Shown in pieces: positions 1-7,390 of a stretch of DNA of 20,826 bases. Every line of letters starts with the position of its first letter. The stretch's first letter is position 1. This DNA is from Thermoplasmata archaeon M9B1D. GTDB lineage: Archaea; Thermoplasmatota; E2; DHVEG-1. Both the position numbers and the translations under genes were made by a program. The stretch covers positions 1 to 20,826 of the forward strand of contig MUGC01000008.1 in NCBI GenBank assembly GCA_002900535.1, in the 5' to 3' direction. The notes below the pieces were generated by a model. It searched no databases. It saw nothing but the letters and a program-made list of their open reading frames with translations, and was not told where the DNA came from.

Positions 1-1
1 A

Positions 2-1093
2 ACAAAAAAACAAATTGATACCAAAGGTTTAACCCAATTTGAAATAAACACAAATCTTTCAGAAGACATAATAAACATTGCAAACGGAGTTTTTTCACCA
101 TTAGAAGGATTTTTAGTAAAAAACGACTTTGAAAACGTACTAAATGAAAAAAGACTATCAAATGATACACCATGGACAATACCAATAATCCTTGATTTCA
201 ACAAAGAAGAAATAAACAACATAAAAGAGGGAGATACACTACTTCTAACAAACAAAGAAACAGGACTACAAGCATTAATAGATATAGATGAAATCTATAA
301 CTATGACAAAGGAACCTTAGCAAACAAAGTATATAAAACAATAAAAATAGAACACCCTGGAGTTGCAAATGTTTACAATATGAAAAATCAATTAATGGGT
401 GGGAAAATTTCTTTATTAAAAAAAAATAAAAGAGAATACGATGAATACAATCTTACACCAAAAGAAACAAGGGTACTTTTTAAAGGAAAAGGATGGAGAG
501 ATATTGTTGCATTTCAAACAAGGAACCCGCCACATATAGGTCATGAATATGTTCAAAAAACAGCGTTAACATTTGTAGATGGGCTTTTTATAAACCCAAT
601 AATTGGTAAGAAAAAAATTGGAGATTTCAAAGACGATGTAATCTTAAAATCATATGAGACATTAATGAAACATTATTATCTAAAAGATAGAGCTGTTATG
701 TCGATTCTAAGAACTAGTATGAAATATGCAGGACCACGGGAAGCAATACATCACGCTATTATGAGAAAAAACTATGGATGTACACATTTTATTGTTGGTA
801 GAGACCATGCAGGAGTAGGAAATTATTATGGACCATATGATGCACATGAGATATTCAATGAATTTCCTGATTTAAGAATCATACCATTATTTTTCAGATC
901 ATTTTCACAATGTAAAATATGTGGAAGCATAGTAAATGATAAGATATGTCCACATGATCAAAATAATCATATAAATTTCAGTGGTAAAAAAATAAGAGAA
1001 ATACTAAAGGACGGAAAAATACCACCTGAAGATATGATGCGAAAAGAAGTTGCGGAAACCATACTGAAATACGAACATCCATTTGTTGAATAA
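2..1093 (+). CDS. sat: Sulfate adenylyltransferase (ATP sulfurylase), 5' truncated by window edge
   Basis: Catalyses ATP + sulfate to APS + pyrophosphate in the cytoplasm, the first step of sulfate activation. The reading frame is open from base 2, so the ATG at 380 is internal; 363 residues are visible and probably fewer than about 25 N-terminal ones are missing. Numbering from base 2, the N-terminal PUA-like part has the family signature NIANGVFSPLEGF (about residues 25-37). The catalytic domain has QTRNPPHIGH at 172-181 and GRDHAGVGNYYGPYDAHE from 266. A zinc-knob pattern follows (Cys304, Cys307, Cys316, His318, possibly His323), as in thermophile and archaeal ATP sulfurylases. The C-terminal SGKKIREIL segment is typical. 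Its stop is 13 nt from the preferred start of the next gene. The neighbours cysC and a sulfotransferase indicate that APS is used for PAPS synthesis. Identification is secure. Confidence 0.96.
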   Translation, partial: TKKQIDTKGLTQFEINTNLSEDIINIANGVFSPLEGFLVKNDFENVLNEKRLSNDTPWTIPIILDFNKEEINNIKEGDTLLLTNKETGLQALIDIDEIYNYDKGTLANKVYKTIKIEHPGVANVYNMKNQLMGGKISLLKKNKREYDEYNLTPKETRVLFKGKGWRDIVAFQTRNPPHIGHEYVQKTALTFVDGLFINPIIGKKKIGDFKDDVILKSYETLMKHYYLKDRAVMSILRTSMKYAGPREAIHHAIMRKNYGCTHFIVGRDHAGVGNYYGPYDAHEIFNEFPDLRIIPLFFRSFSQCKICGSIVNDKICPHDQNNHINFSGKKIREILKDGKIPPEDMMRKEVAETILKYEHPFVE

Positions 1094-1106
1094 AGAAGGG
1101 TTTTTG

Positions 1107-2093
1107 ATGTTTGAAGAATTAAACGGTAATGGGCTATTGATACATCATTGGGATACAGATGGATTATGCTCAGCAAAACTAATATTGGAACACTTAAAAG
1201 ATAAAAAAATAATAAATGTGACACCAACCCTGGGAAACTATTATCTAACAGAGGAAGAACTGAACAAGTATTCAAAATATGATTTTGTGATCATTTCAGA
1301 TATGTCGCTTCCTGAAGAAAACGTTTTGTGTCTTGCAGAAAATGCAAAAGTTATGATATTTGATCATCATCTTGGAAAAATAATCAAGGATGTGTTTCAT
1401 CATAACCCTATAATAAAAGGTGAAAACCCTGATCTTTTTCCATCAGCAAGTTGGATTGTGAATGAATTTTTAGGAAATGATATCAACTTATTTGCAGTGT
1501 TAGGAATAGTTGGAGATCATGAACAAAAAATTAAAAACAATAAATTTTTTTCCAAAAAAATCGATGATTTCTGCAAAGAAAATAATCTAACATTTGAAGA
1601 TTTACATAAAATGGTATATTTACTTGATACAAACTATAAAATCGGTGATAAAGAATCAGTTGAACAGGCACCACATCTTTTATTAAAAATACAAAATGGT
1701 GAAGAAATACTCAACAATGAAAAATTGAACAAAAACTTAAACAATTTGAACAGTGAGATAAATAAAATCTTAGGAATACCTGCTGAAAAAATAGATGATA
1801 TCGTTTTTAAGAAAATAGATACATCCTACAATATAATTTCAACAATTACAAGGAGGCTTGCATGGGATAGTGGTAAAAATACACTTGTCATAAACACTGG
1901 TTTTTTTGATGACAAAGATCAGATTTATATGCGTAGTAAAAAAGATGCGACATCTATAATAAAACGTGGTAAAGAGTTAGGTTTTAAATGCGGAGGGAAA
2001 AAAGAAGTTCTAGGAGCAATAGTTCCAAAGGATAAAACCAATATGTTTATTGAAGAAATAATTTTATTTTTAGAAAACAAAAAAGGAGGATGA
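1107..2093 (+). CDS. DHH-family phosphoesterase, candidate PAP phosphatase or oligonucleotide phosphodiesterase
   Basis: A 328-residue DHH/DHHA1 protein. Metal-binding motifs are visible: HHWDTDG at residues 13-19 (DxD), an aspartate at 65 in IISDMS, DHH at 86-88, and GDHE at 136-139. The C-terminal DHHA1-like part carries YMRSKKDA and a CGG at 295-297. The ATG at 1107 is preferred over 1083 because AGAAGGG lies 6 nt upstream and the protein then begins just before the first strand; the 1083 start would overlap sat by 11 nt. The family includes RecJ-like nucleases and the NrnA type, which degrades short RNAs and dephosphorylates 3'-phosphoadenosine 5'-phosphate (PAP). Lying between sat and cysC and upstream of a sulfotransferase, a PAP-recycling role is an attractive inference, but an archaeal RecJ-like role cannot be excluded. 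Its stop overlaps the ATG at 2090 (ATGA). Confidence 0.85.
   Translation: MFEELNGNGLLIHHWDTDGLCSAKLILEHLKDKKIINVTPTLGNYYLTEEELNKYSKYDFVIISDMSLPEENVLCLAENAKVMIFDHHLGKIIKDVFHHNPIIKGENPDLFPSASWIVNEFLGNDINLFAVLGIVGDHEQKIKNNKFFSKKIDDFCKENNLTFEDLHKMVYLLDTNYKIGDKESVEQAPHLLLKIQNGEEILNNEKLNKNLNNLNSEINKILGIPAEKIDDIVFKKIDTSYNIISTITRRLAWDSGKNTLVINTGFFDDKDQIYMRSKKDATSIIKRGKELGFKCGGKKEVLGAIVPKDKTNMFIEEIILFLENKKGG
2085..2089 (+). promoter_or_regulatory. Ribosome-binding site GGAGG for cysC
   Basis: GGAGG followed by ATGA matches the archaeal anti-Shine-Dalgarno target GGAGGTGA at all but one base. It directly abuts the ATG at 2090, leaving no spacing, so the ATG at 2102 (12 nt downstream) is the more plausible cysC start. 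Confidence 0.65.
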
Positions 2094-2101
2094 AAAAAAT
2101 T

Positions 2102-2710
2102 ATGAAAACTGAACAAAAAGCTACAAATGTTACATGGCATGAGCATAAAATTGACCGACTAGATAGAGAAAAACTGTTGAATCAAAAGGGTGTTGTACTC
2201 TGGTTTACAGGTTTATCTGGTAGTGGAAAAAGTACAATTGCTAATGAAGTTGCATATAAGCTACATCAAATGGGTAAATTATCATATGTTTTAGATGGGG
2301 ATAATATTCGTCATGGTCTTAACAAGAATCTTGGTTTTTCTCCAGAAGATCGGGATGAAAACATTAGAAGAATTAGTGAGGTTGCTAATCTTTTTGCTGA
2401 CGCGGGAGTAATTGCCTGTACTGCTTTTATTTCTCCTTATAGAAAATTACGTAATTTCTGTAGAGATTTACTTGGTCCTGGGAGATTTTTAGAAGTTTAT
2501 TGTAAAGCAAGTCTTGAAACCTGTGAAAAACGGGATCCAAAAGGGCTTTATAAGAAAGCACGTGAAGGTGTAATTAAAGAATTTACTGGTATTTCTGCAC
2601 CTTATGAGGAACCTGAGAATCCTGAAATCCTTATTGATACTGATAAATACAACGTTGAGGAAAGCGCAGATATTGTAATTCAAATACTTCGAAAGCAAAA
2701 TATAATTTAA
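2102..2710 (+). CDS. cysC: Adenylylsulfate (APS) kinase
   Basis: Phosphorylates APS at the 3' position to give PAPS, the donor for sulfotransferases. The 202-residue protein is full length for the family. Visible motifs: Walker A GLSGSGKST at 37-45, DGDNIRHGLN at 65-74, FISPYRKLR at 109-117 (APS contacts), KRDPKGLYKKAR at 143-154 in the lid, and FTGISAPYEEP at 161-171. The start at 2102 is chosen because the GGAGG site at 2085-2089 is too close to the ATG at 2090. It follows the DHH gene and is followed 23 nt later by the sulfotransferase start. Its codon use is odd: by hand count 13 of 16 isoleucines use ATT and 2 use ATA, whereas the USP gene of the same block mostly uses ATA, which hints at a separate origin. 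Identification is secure. Confidence 0.97.
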   Translation: MKTEQKATNVTWHEHKIDRLDREKLLNQKGVVLWFTGLSGSGKSTIANEVAYKLHQMGKLSYVLDGDNIRHGLNKNLGFSPEDRDENIRRISEVANLFADAGVIACTAFISPYRKLRNFCRDLLGPGRFLEVYCKASLETCEKRDPKGLYKKAREGVIKEFTGISAPYEEPENPEILIDTDKYNVEESADIVIQILRKQNII

Positions 2711-2721
2711 AAAATGTGTTT

Positions 2722-2725
2722 GGAG
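2722..2725 (+). promoter_or_regulatory. Ribosome-binding site GGAG for the sulfotransferase
   Basis: GGAG(A) ends 8 nt before the ATG at 2734. A GTG at 2716 is in frame but lies upstream of this site, so 2734 is the supported start. Confidence 0.6.
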
Positions 2726-2733
2726 AAAATTTA

Positions 2734-3309
2734 ATGGTCCTGGAAAAGGATGTAAACTATATAGTTTCAGGTTTAGAAAGATCTGGTACATCTTTGTTAA
2801 TGCAAATATTAAAAGCTGGAGGTTTACTAATTGGTTTTGATGAATCAAGATCTGCTAATGATAGCAATCCAAAAGGTTATTATGAGCTTGAAGGTGGAAA
2901 AATAATAAATAGACTTATAGATGGAAATTTTCCCCTTGAAAAATACAGAGGAAAATTCATAAAAATAACAGCTTTTGGTTTGAAATTTTTGCCACCAGGG
3001 AAATACAAAATCATTTATTCAGAAAGAAACATAGAAGAAATCCTTGATAGCATGGAAGAAATGATGGGTAAAAAAGATTTAAACCGAGATGCAACAAAAC
3101 AGGCTTTTGTAAAATTAAATAATATGATCAAACAGCAAATACGCAAAAGAAAAGACATAGAGCATATAATTATAAATTATAATCAAACGATATCAAATCC
3201 AAAAAGCAATATAAATAAAATAGCAGATTTCCTAAATCTTTCTGAGAAAACACAGAGTAAAATGATGACTGCTATTGATAGTAGATTGTATAGGCAAAGA
3301 AGAAACTAA
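2734..3309 (+). CDS. Small PAPS-dependent sulfotransferase
   Basis: Predicted to transfer sulfate from PAPS to a hydroxyl or amine of an unknown acceptor, releasing PAP. The 191-residue protein has the 5'-phosphosulfate-binding loop GLERSGTSLL at 13-22, a family segment NPKGYYELE at 45-53, and the 3'-phosphate-binding region YSERNIEEILDSM at about 95-107. It is shorter than typical Golgi-type sulfotransferases (250-350 residues), but small versions with GxxRSGTS and N..GYYE motifs are known in prokaryotes. There is no signal peptide or membrane segment, so it should act in the cytoplasm, on a lipid-linked or nucleotide-linked glycan or on a small molecule. Gene order downstream of sat and cysC strongly supports PAPS use. 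The acceptor is not deducible, but the glycan genes further along make a saccharide plausible. Confidence 0.85.
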   Translation: MVLEKDVNYIVSGLERSGTSLLMQILKAGGLLIGFDESRSANDSNPKGYYELEGGKIINRLIDGNFPLEKYRGKFIKITAFGLKFLPPGKYKIIYSERNIEEILDSMEEMMGKKDLNRDATKQAFVKLNNMIKQQIRKRKDIEHIIINYNQTISNPKSNINKIADFLNLSEKTQSKMMTAIDSRLYRQRRN

Positions 3310-3321
3310 AATTCTAATAAT

Positions 3322-4740
3322 ATGAAAAGAAACAAAGAAGATCAAAAAAGGATTTTATCAAATAAAAATATTTTCTTTCTTTTGTTAGCTTTTGCAATAA
3401 TAATAATTTTTTATTTTATGCCGACACCTGAAGGTCTTACTTTTGAGGGGAAACTAATGCTTGGGATGCTGATAATGGCAGCGATTCTTTGGGTGACAGA
3501 ACCTATACCATTACCTGCAACAGGATTGCTTATCATGATAATGCAACCCATCCTGGGGATATTACCTGCAAAAGATGTTTTTTCATCATTTGGCAATCAA
3601 GCAATTTTCTTCTTAATCGGTGCTTTTATTATTGCAGCAGCAATAGAAAAACATGGCCTGCATCGTAGAATAGCTTTAAGATTTCTGAGATTTTTTGAAA
3701 AAAGCCCAAGAACGTTTACATTTGGTATAATTTCTTCATGTGCATTTTTATCTTTTGTAATGCCAGAACATGGAGTTGCAGCGTTGTTTCTACCAATAAT
3801 TGTATCGATTCTTGTCGCTATGAAAATAGTACCACGACAGAGTAACTTTGGAAAAATAAGTATGCTTTCTGTTGCATATGGATGCTCAATTGGAAGCCTA
3901 GGAACACTAATAGGTGGTGCAAGAAACCCGCTTACCATAGGAGTACTATCAGACATTGGTATAAATGTTAGCTTCTTTGATTGGATGATCTATGCAATCC
4001 CAGTAGTCTTGATATCATTACCATTAATCTGGCTTGTGTTACAGTTTGTATTTCCTATAGAGATAAAGGATATTTCACTTGCAAAAAATGAAATCAAAAA
4101 ACAAGTAAAACTTCAAGGTAAAATTAATATTAAAGAACTAACAGTACTTGGAATTCTAATAATTACTGTTGCGCTTTGGATTATATTTTCATCATCAATA
4201 TTTTTTGGACTCGGAGTTATAGCAATTTTAGGAAGCATTCTACTATTTGTTACAGGATGCGTAAAATGGGAAGATATCGAAAAAAGAGTACCATGGGGAA
4301 TAATACTACTATATGGAGGAGCAATAACGCTTGGAGAAGGAATAATAAGCACAGATGCAGGAAATTGGCTTTCAAATCAACTTTTCTACCTTGTGGGTAA
4401 TAACATTTATCTTGTAGTTTTAGGATTAATAGTCTTTACCATACTTCTTACAAATATTATGTCAAATATTGGCGCAGTAGCAATACTTTTACCAATTGGT
4501 TTTGCAATTGCAACAGGTATAGAAGGTATAAGCCCACTACTTGCATCAATGCTAATAGCACTTAGTGGTGGTCTTGCATTTATGCTAGTAATTGCAACAC
4601 CAGGAAACGCGATAACATATTCATCAGGATACTTTTCAACAAAGGATTTACTTAAATCAGGAGTACTTGCAAATATTATCTGTATAGGTGTAATGTTTAC
4701 AGTCGCAGTTGTTTACTGGGTTGGTATATTAAATTTGTAA
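3322..4740 (+). CDS. DASS/SLC13-family anion:sodium symporter, probable sulfate importer
   Basis: A 472-residue polytopic membrane protein with about 11-12 hydrophobic segments, starting at residues 17-33. Family marks are WVTEPIPLPATGLLI (57-71), GSLGTLIGGARNP (191-203) and, in the second half, MSNIGAVAILLPIG (380-393) and ATPGNAITYSSGYFSTKDLL (425-444). The family carries sulfate or di/tricarboxylates with sodium. Context (12 nt downstream of a sulfotransferase in a sat-cysC block) suggests sulfate. In the first repeat, the usual Ser-Asn-Thr sodium motif is replaced by a segment around MPEHGVAALFLPI (147-159), so ion coupling may differ. The ATG at 3322 has no clear ribosome-binding site. 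A carboxylate substrate is the alternative. Confidence 0.88.
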   Translation: MKRNKEDQKRILSNKNIFFLLLAFAIIIIFYFMPTPEGLTFEGKLMLGMLIMAAILWVTEPIPLPATGLLIMIMQPILGILPAKDVFSSFGNQAIFFLIGAFIIAAAIEKHGLHRRIALRFLRFFEKSPRTFTFGIISSCAFLSFVMPEHGVAALFLPIIVSILVAMKIVPRQSNFGKISMLSVAYGCSIGSLGTLIGGARNPLTIGVLSDIGINVSFFDWMIYAIPVVLISLPLIWLVLQFVFPIEIKDISLAKNEIKKQVKLQGKINIKELTVLGILIITVALWIIFSSSIFFGLGVIAILGSILLFVTGCVKWEDIEKRVPWGIILLYGGAITLGEGIISTDAGNWLSNQLFYLVGNNIYLVVLGLIVFTILLTNIMSNIGAVAILLPIGFAIATGIEGISPLLASMLIALSGGLAFMLVIATPGNAITYSSGYFSTKDLLKSGVLANIICIGVMFTVAVVYWVGILNL

Positions 4741-4752
4741 TAAATATGAAAA

Positions 4753-4761
4753 TTATAAATA
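4753..4761 (+). promoter_or_regulatory. Possible TATA box for the universal stress protein gene
   Basis: TTATAAATA lies in the 65-nt gap after the transporter. A start site about 27 nt from its centre would fall near 4784, giving a short leader that contains the GGAGGAGG site at 4788-4795. Position-based inference only. Confidence 0.4.
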
Positions 4762-4805
4762 ACAAAAACAAATATATCAAAAAATAGGAGGAGGAAAATA
4801 ATTCT

Positions 4806-5663
4806 GTGTTTAAAAACATTTTAATCCCGATTTCTTCAGAGTTTTACTCAATAAATGTACTACTCCGCGGGGTATTTCTTTCAAAAAAATTCAAAAGCAC
4901 GATAAATCTATTATACATAATTGAAGAAAAAAGATTTAATCACACAGACAAATTAGTAGATACCTATAGAACCACGATGGAAAAAGAAGAAACAAAAAAA
5001 GAAATAATAAACACACACAAGCAAGTAGCAGACACAATAATATTTGATGATGCAAAAAAAATATTCAAAGAAAAAGATGTAAAACTAGAGGGAAAAATAG
5101 TAAACGGGGAATTCAGCGATGTAATAAAACAAGAACTAATTCTAAAAAATTATGATTTAATACTTATGGGTTTTGAAAAAGAAAGCTCGCTTAAATATCG
5201 ATTATTAGAAGATGTAGACGTTCCAGTTTGGATTGTTGGTGAAGGTGAAAGCAAAAAGATACTTGCTGTTTGCACAAACCTTGCGCCAAACAAAAAAGTC
5301 CCAATAGTTAGTATGAAACTTGCAGAAAAATTAGACTGGGATCTGCATATGTTATATGTAGCAGATATCGAAGATAGCGTACAAGTTGATGAAAAAGGTA
5401 ATAGATCTGAGAGAAAAACAGAAAGAGAACTTCTAAACGTTGGACAAAAGTTTCTAGAAAATTTTAGAGATAAAAAAATTAAAACAAGACTTGTAAAAGG
5501 AACCCTTGAAAAAGAAACAATAAAAAAAGCACAAGAAATCAATGCACAACTAGTAATAGTTGGACGTGAACAAAAAAAGAAAGGAGTACTTGGTCTCCCT
5601 GTTAAAAACTTAAAAAAGAAACTTGCTGAAAAATGCAAATATTCACTTCTTTTTTTAAACTAA
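4806..5663 (+). CDS. Tandem-domain universal stress protein (UspA fold)
   Basis: A 285-residue protein made of two UspA-like domains (about 1-142 and 146-285). Each begins with a short beta strand (FKNILIPIS; KKILAVCT) and ends with a hydrophobic strand (VPVWIVGE; YSLLFLN). Helix-strand signatures DLILMGFEKES (first) and QLVIVGREQKK (second) match the family. Neither domain shows the full G-x2-G-x9-G-S/T nucleotide motif, so ATP binding is doubtful. The start is GTG at 4806, 10-12 nt after a strong GGAGGAGG site. Tandem USPs next to transporters often act as regulatory partners; here it follows the DASS transporter by 65 nt and may have its own promoter. A T-tract follows the stop. Specific function unknown. 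Confidence 0.85.
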   Translation: MFKNILIPISSEFYSINVLLRGVFLSKKFKSTINLLYIIEEKRFNHTDKLVDTYRTTMEKEETKKEIINTHKQVADTIIFDDAKKIFKEKDVKLEGKIVNGEFSDVIKQELILKNYDLILMGFEKESSLKYRLLEDVDVPVWIVGEGESKKILAVCTNLAPNKKVPIVSMKLAEKLDWDLHMLYVADIEDSVQVDEKGNRSERKTERELLNVGQKFLENFRDKKIKTRLVKGTLEKETIKKAQEINAQLVIVGREQKKKGVLGLPVKNLKKKLAEKCKYSLLFLN

Positions 5664-5668
5664 TTAAA

Positions 5669-5679
5669 TTTTTTTTCTT
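5669..5679 (+). terminator. T-tract terminator after the universal stress protein gene
   Basis: T8-C-TT begins 6 nt after the stop codon. Archaeal termination commonly uses such T-rich runs without a hairpin. It closes the left-hand + strand block. Confidence 0.6.
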
Positions 5680-5800
5680 GTATATATTGAGATACAGAGA
5701 CGATATATTGAAATTATGAACTTATTACTTGTAAAAATTATAGATTAATAGTATTGTTCCGTAGGGCATTGATTATGAGATAAATTTGTGTAACATATAA

Positions 5801-5833
5801 AGACAACGTTAAGTTAAAAATTATAAGTTGTCT
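5801..5833. repeat. Inverted repeat AGACAAC / GTTGTCT upstream of the flippase
   Basis: AGACAAC (5801-5807) and GTTGTCT (5827-5833) are perfect 7-bp inverted arms separated by 19 nt. A T8 run follows at 5841-5848. It could be a terminator hairpin with a T-tract or an operator next to the flippase promoter. The rest of the 225-nt gap between the USP gene and the flippase shows no gene. Confidence 0.4.
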
Positions 5834-5856
5834 AAAACAATTTTTTTTACAAATAT

Positions 5857-5870
5857 TTATTTAAAATATA
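5857..5870 (+). promoter_or_regulatory. TATA-like element for the flippase gene
   Basis: TTATTTAAAATATA, with core TTTAAAAT centred about 26 nt before the ATG at 5889. No ribosome-binding site precedes that ATG. This is the expected arrangement for a leaderless archaeal transcript. Confidence 0.45.
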
Positions 5871-5888
5871 TAGTTATCTCTGTAGTTT

Positions 5889-6446
5889 ATGATTGCTCGG
5901 AAATCTGCTCTTTACATCACCATACAACTACTTAATGGAATAATTGGTTTTATTGGATTAAAATTTATTGCTTTATATATGCAACCTTGGGAATATGGGG
6001 TTGTAGCTTTTGCATTTGGTTTTGTCACGCTTTTCTCAATTTTTGGTGATTTAGCTTTTGGATCAGCACATATAAAACGTATATCCGAAGGTAAAGATCT
6101 AGAAAAATGTGTTAGTACATATGCTGTAATTAAAATAACTTTAACAGGACTTCTCGCATCAATAACTATACTATCTATAGCAATATGGCGATATGTTTTT
6201 GGAAGAGGTTTTGAAACGCCACTTCATGAACAAGCAATTTACCTTTTACTTGCCTATTATGTTTTATATAATCTCTCACAGGTTTTTACTATAACCTTTA
6301 ATGCTAAAAAAGAAATTGCTAAAGTCCAAATACCAACTCTGTTATTTACACTAACACGAGTTTTTATAACAATATTTGTTGCATATTTTGGTTTAGGTAT
6401 ACTAGCATTAGCATATACCTATATTTTAGGTGAAATCATATGTTAA
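5889..6446 (+). CDS. Polysaccharide flippase (Wzx/PST family), N-terminal half
   Basis: 185 residues forming roughly the first six membrane helices of an oligosaccharide-lipid flippase of the MOP superfamily. Visible hydrophobic stretches lie near 7-30, 33-56, 66-90, 100-122, 132-157 and 158-185. The N-terminus (LNGIIGFIGLKFIALYM, then EYGVVAFAFGFVTLF) is characteristic. The frame ends in TAA right at the end of helix 6 (ILGEIIC). The following + strand ORF, in another frame and overlapping by 17 nt, continues with the linker and helix 7. So this is either a frameshifted gene, probably with loss of a few residues, or a genuine two-subunit version. Intact homologues are single chains of about 420-500 residues. 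The role would be to move lipid-linked glycan units across the membrane, which fits the glycosyltransferase genes downstream. Confidence 0.8.
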   Translation: MIARKSALYITIQLLNGIIGFIGLKFIALYMQPWEYGVVAFAFGFVTLFSIFGDLAFGSAHIKRISEGKDLEKCVSTYAVIKITLTGLLASITILSIAIWRYVFGRGFETPLHEQAIYLLLAYYVLYNLSQVFTITFNAKKEIAKVQIPTLLFTLTRVFITIFVAYFGLGILALAYTYILGEIIC

Positions 6447-7365
6447 AAAACTATCTATTGATTATTTAAAGAGTTATACAAAATTTGCTTTTCCAATGGC
6501 AATTGCTTCAGCAGCATATATCATTATTTTGAATGTTGATAAAATTTTTATTCAGTTATTTTGGGGTGCTCAACAAGTTGGGGAATATTCAGCTGTTTTT
6601 AATCTATCTCGTTTTATTTTAAATTTTTCATCTGCAGTTGTTGTTCTATTATTACCAACGATATCAGAGTATCATGCGAAAAACAAAATGGATGATATTA
6701 GGAAGATAACCTTAAAATCAGAGCGATATCTAAGTATGATAACCTTTCCAATAGTTATATTACTAGTTGTATTGGCCAAACCAGTTATTCATATTTTACT
6801 TAGTGATAAATATTTGCCTGCTTTGATTGTTTTGCAGATTTTACCTTTTTTCGTTCTCTTCGAGGTTTTATCACAACCTTATCAGAGTCAGTTGCAAGGA
6901 ATAAATATGCCACATATTGTACGTAATAGGATTTTAATTATGATGATAGTAAGTATTATTCTAAATCTTATTTTGGTACCAACTGACATAAAAAGTCTTG
7001 GGATTAAGCTGGCTGGTTTAGGTGCTACAGGTTCTGCAATTGCAATTGTTATAGCTTATTTTGTTGGATTTATTACTACAAGAATGTATGCATTTCGAAT
7101 TGCTAATATGATAGGTAATAAACGAATACTATTACACATATTTGCTGGTATACTTATGGGTATTACTATTTATTTTATTCAAACAATTGTAAATATTAGC
7201 AGATGGCATGAACTAATAGGAATCTGCTTATTTGGTTTGCTATTTTATTTTTATATTCTTATCCTAGTTAAAGAATTTAATAAAAAAGATCTTAATCTTT
7301 TCTTAGATACTATTAACATAAAAAAAATGTTATCATATATTTGGTCTGAACTCAGAAAAAAATAA
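6430..7365 (+). CDS. Polysaccharide flippase (Wzx/PST family), C-terminal half
   Basis: 311 residues continuing the flippase from the linker before helix 7. YLKSYTKFAFPMAIASA is the typical start of the second half, followed by NVDKIFIQLFWGAQQVGEYS (helix 8 region), then helices to the C-terminus with a final short basic tail (SELRKK). The only available start near the family boundary is GTG at 6430, inside the end of the upstream ORF; no ribosome-binding site is evident, and translational coupling would be needed. Compared with intact family members, about 10-15 residues of the helix 6-7 linker appear absent, suggesting a small deletion plus frameshift rather than a single-base error. The rest of this half is uninterrupted, so decay, if real, is recent. 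Confidence 0.78.
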   Translation: MKSYVKKLSIDYLKSYTKFAFPMAIASAAYIIILNVDKIFIQLFWGAQQVGEYSAVFNLSRFILNFSSAVVVLLLPTISEYHAKNKMDDIRKITLKSERYLSMITFPIVILLVVLAKPVIHILLSDKYLPALIVLQILPFFVLFEVLSQPYQSQLQGINMPHIVRNRILIMMIVSIILNLILVPTDIKSLGIKLAGLGATGSAIAIVIAYFVGFITTRMYAFRIANMIGNKRILLHIFAGILMGITIYFIQTIVNISRWHELIGICLFGLLFYFYILILVKEFNKKDLNLFLDTINIKKMLSYIWSELRKK

Positions 7366-7390
7366 TTAATAACAAAATCTATTATTTATG

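Noticed and set aside
380..400. ATG at 380 as the start of the sulfate adenylyltransferase gene
   Set aside because: The same frame is open back to base 2 and encodes the family's N-terminal domain signature (NGVFSPLEGF), so the ATG is internal.
5150..5638. 162-codon minus-strand ORF antisense to the universal stress protein gene
   Set aside because: Low-complexity Ser/Phe/Leu translation without motifs; the plus-strand frame is a clear tandem UspA protein with a strong ribosome-binding site.
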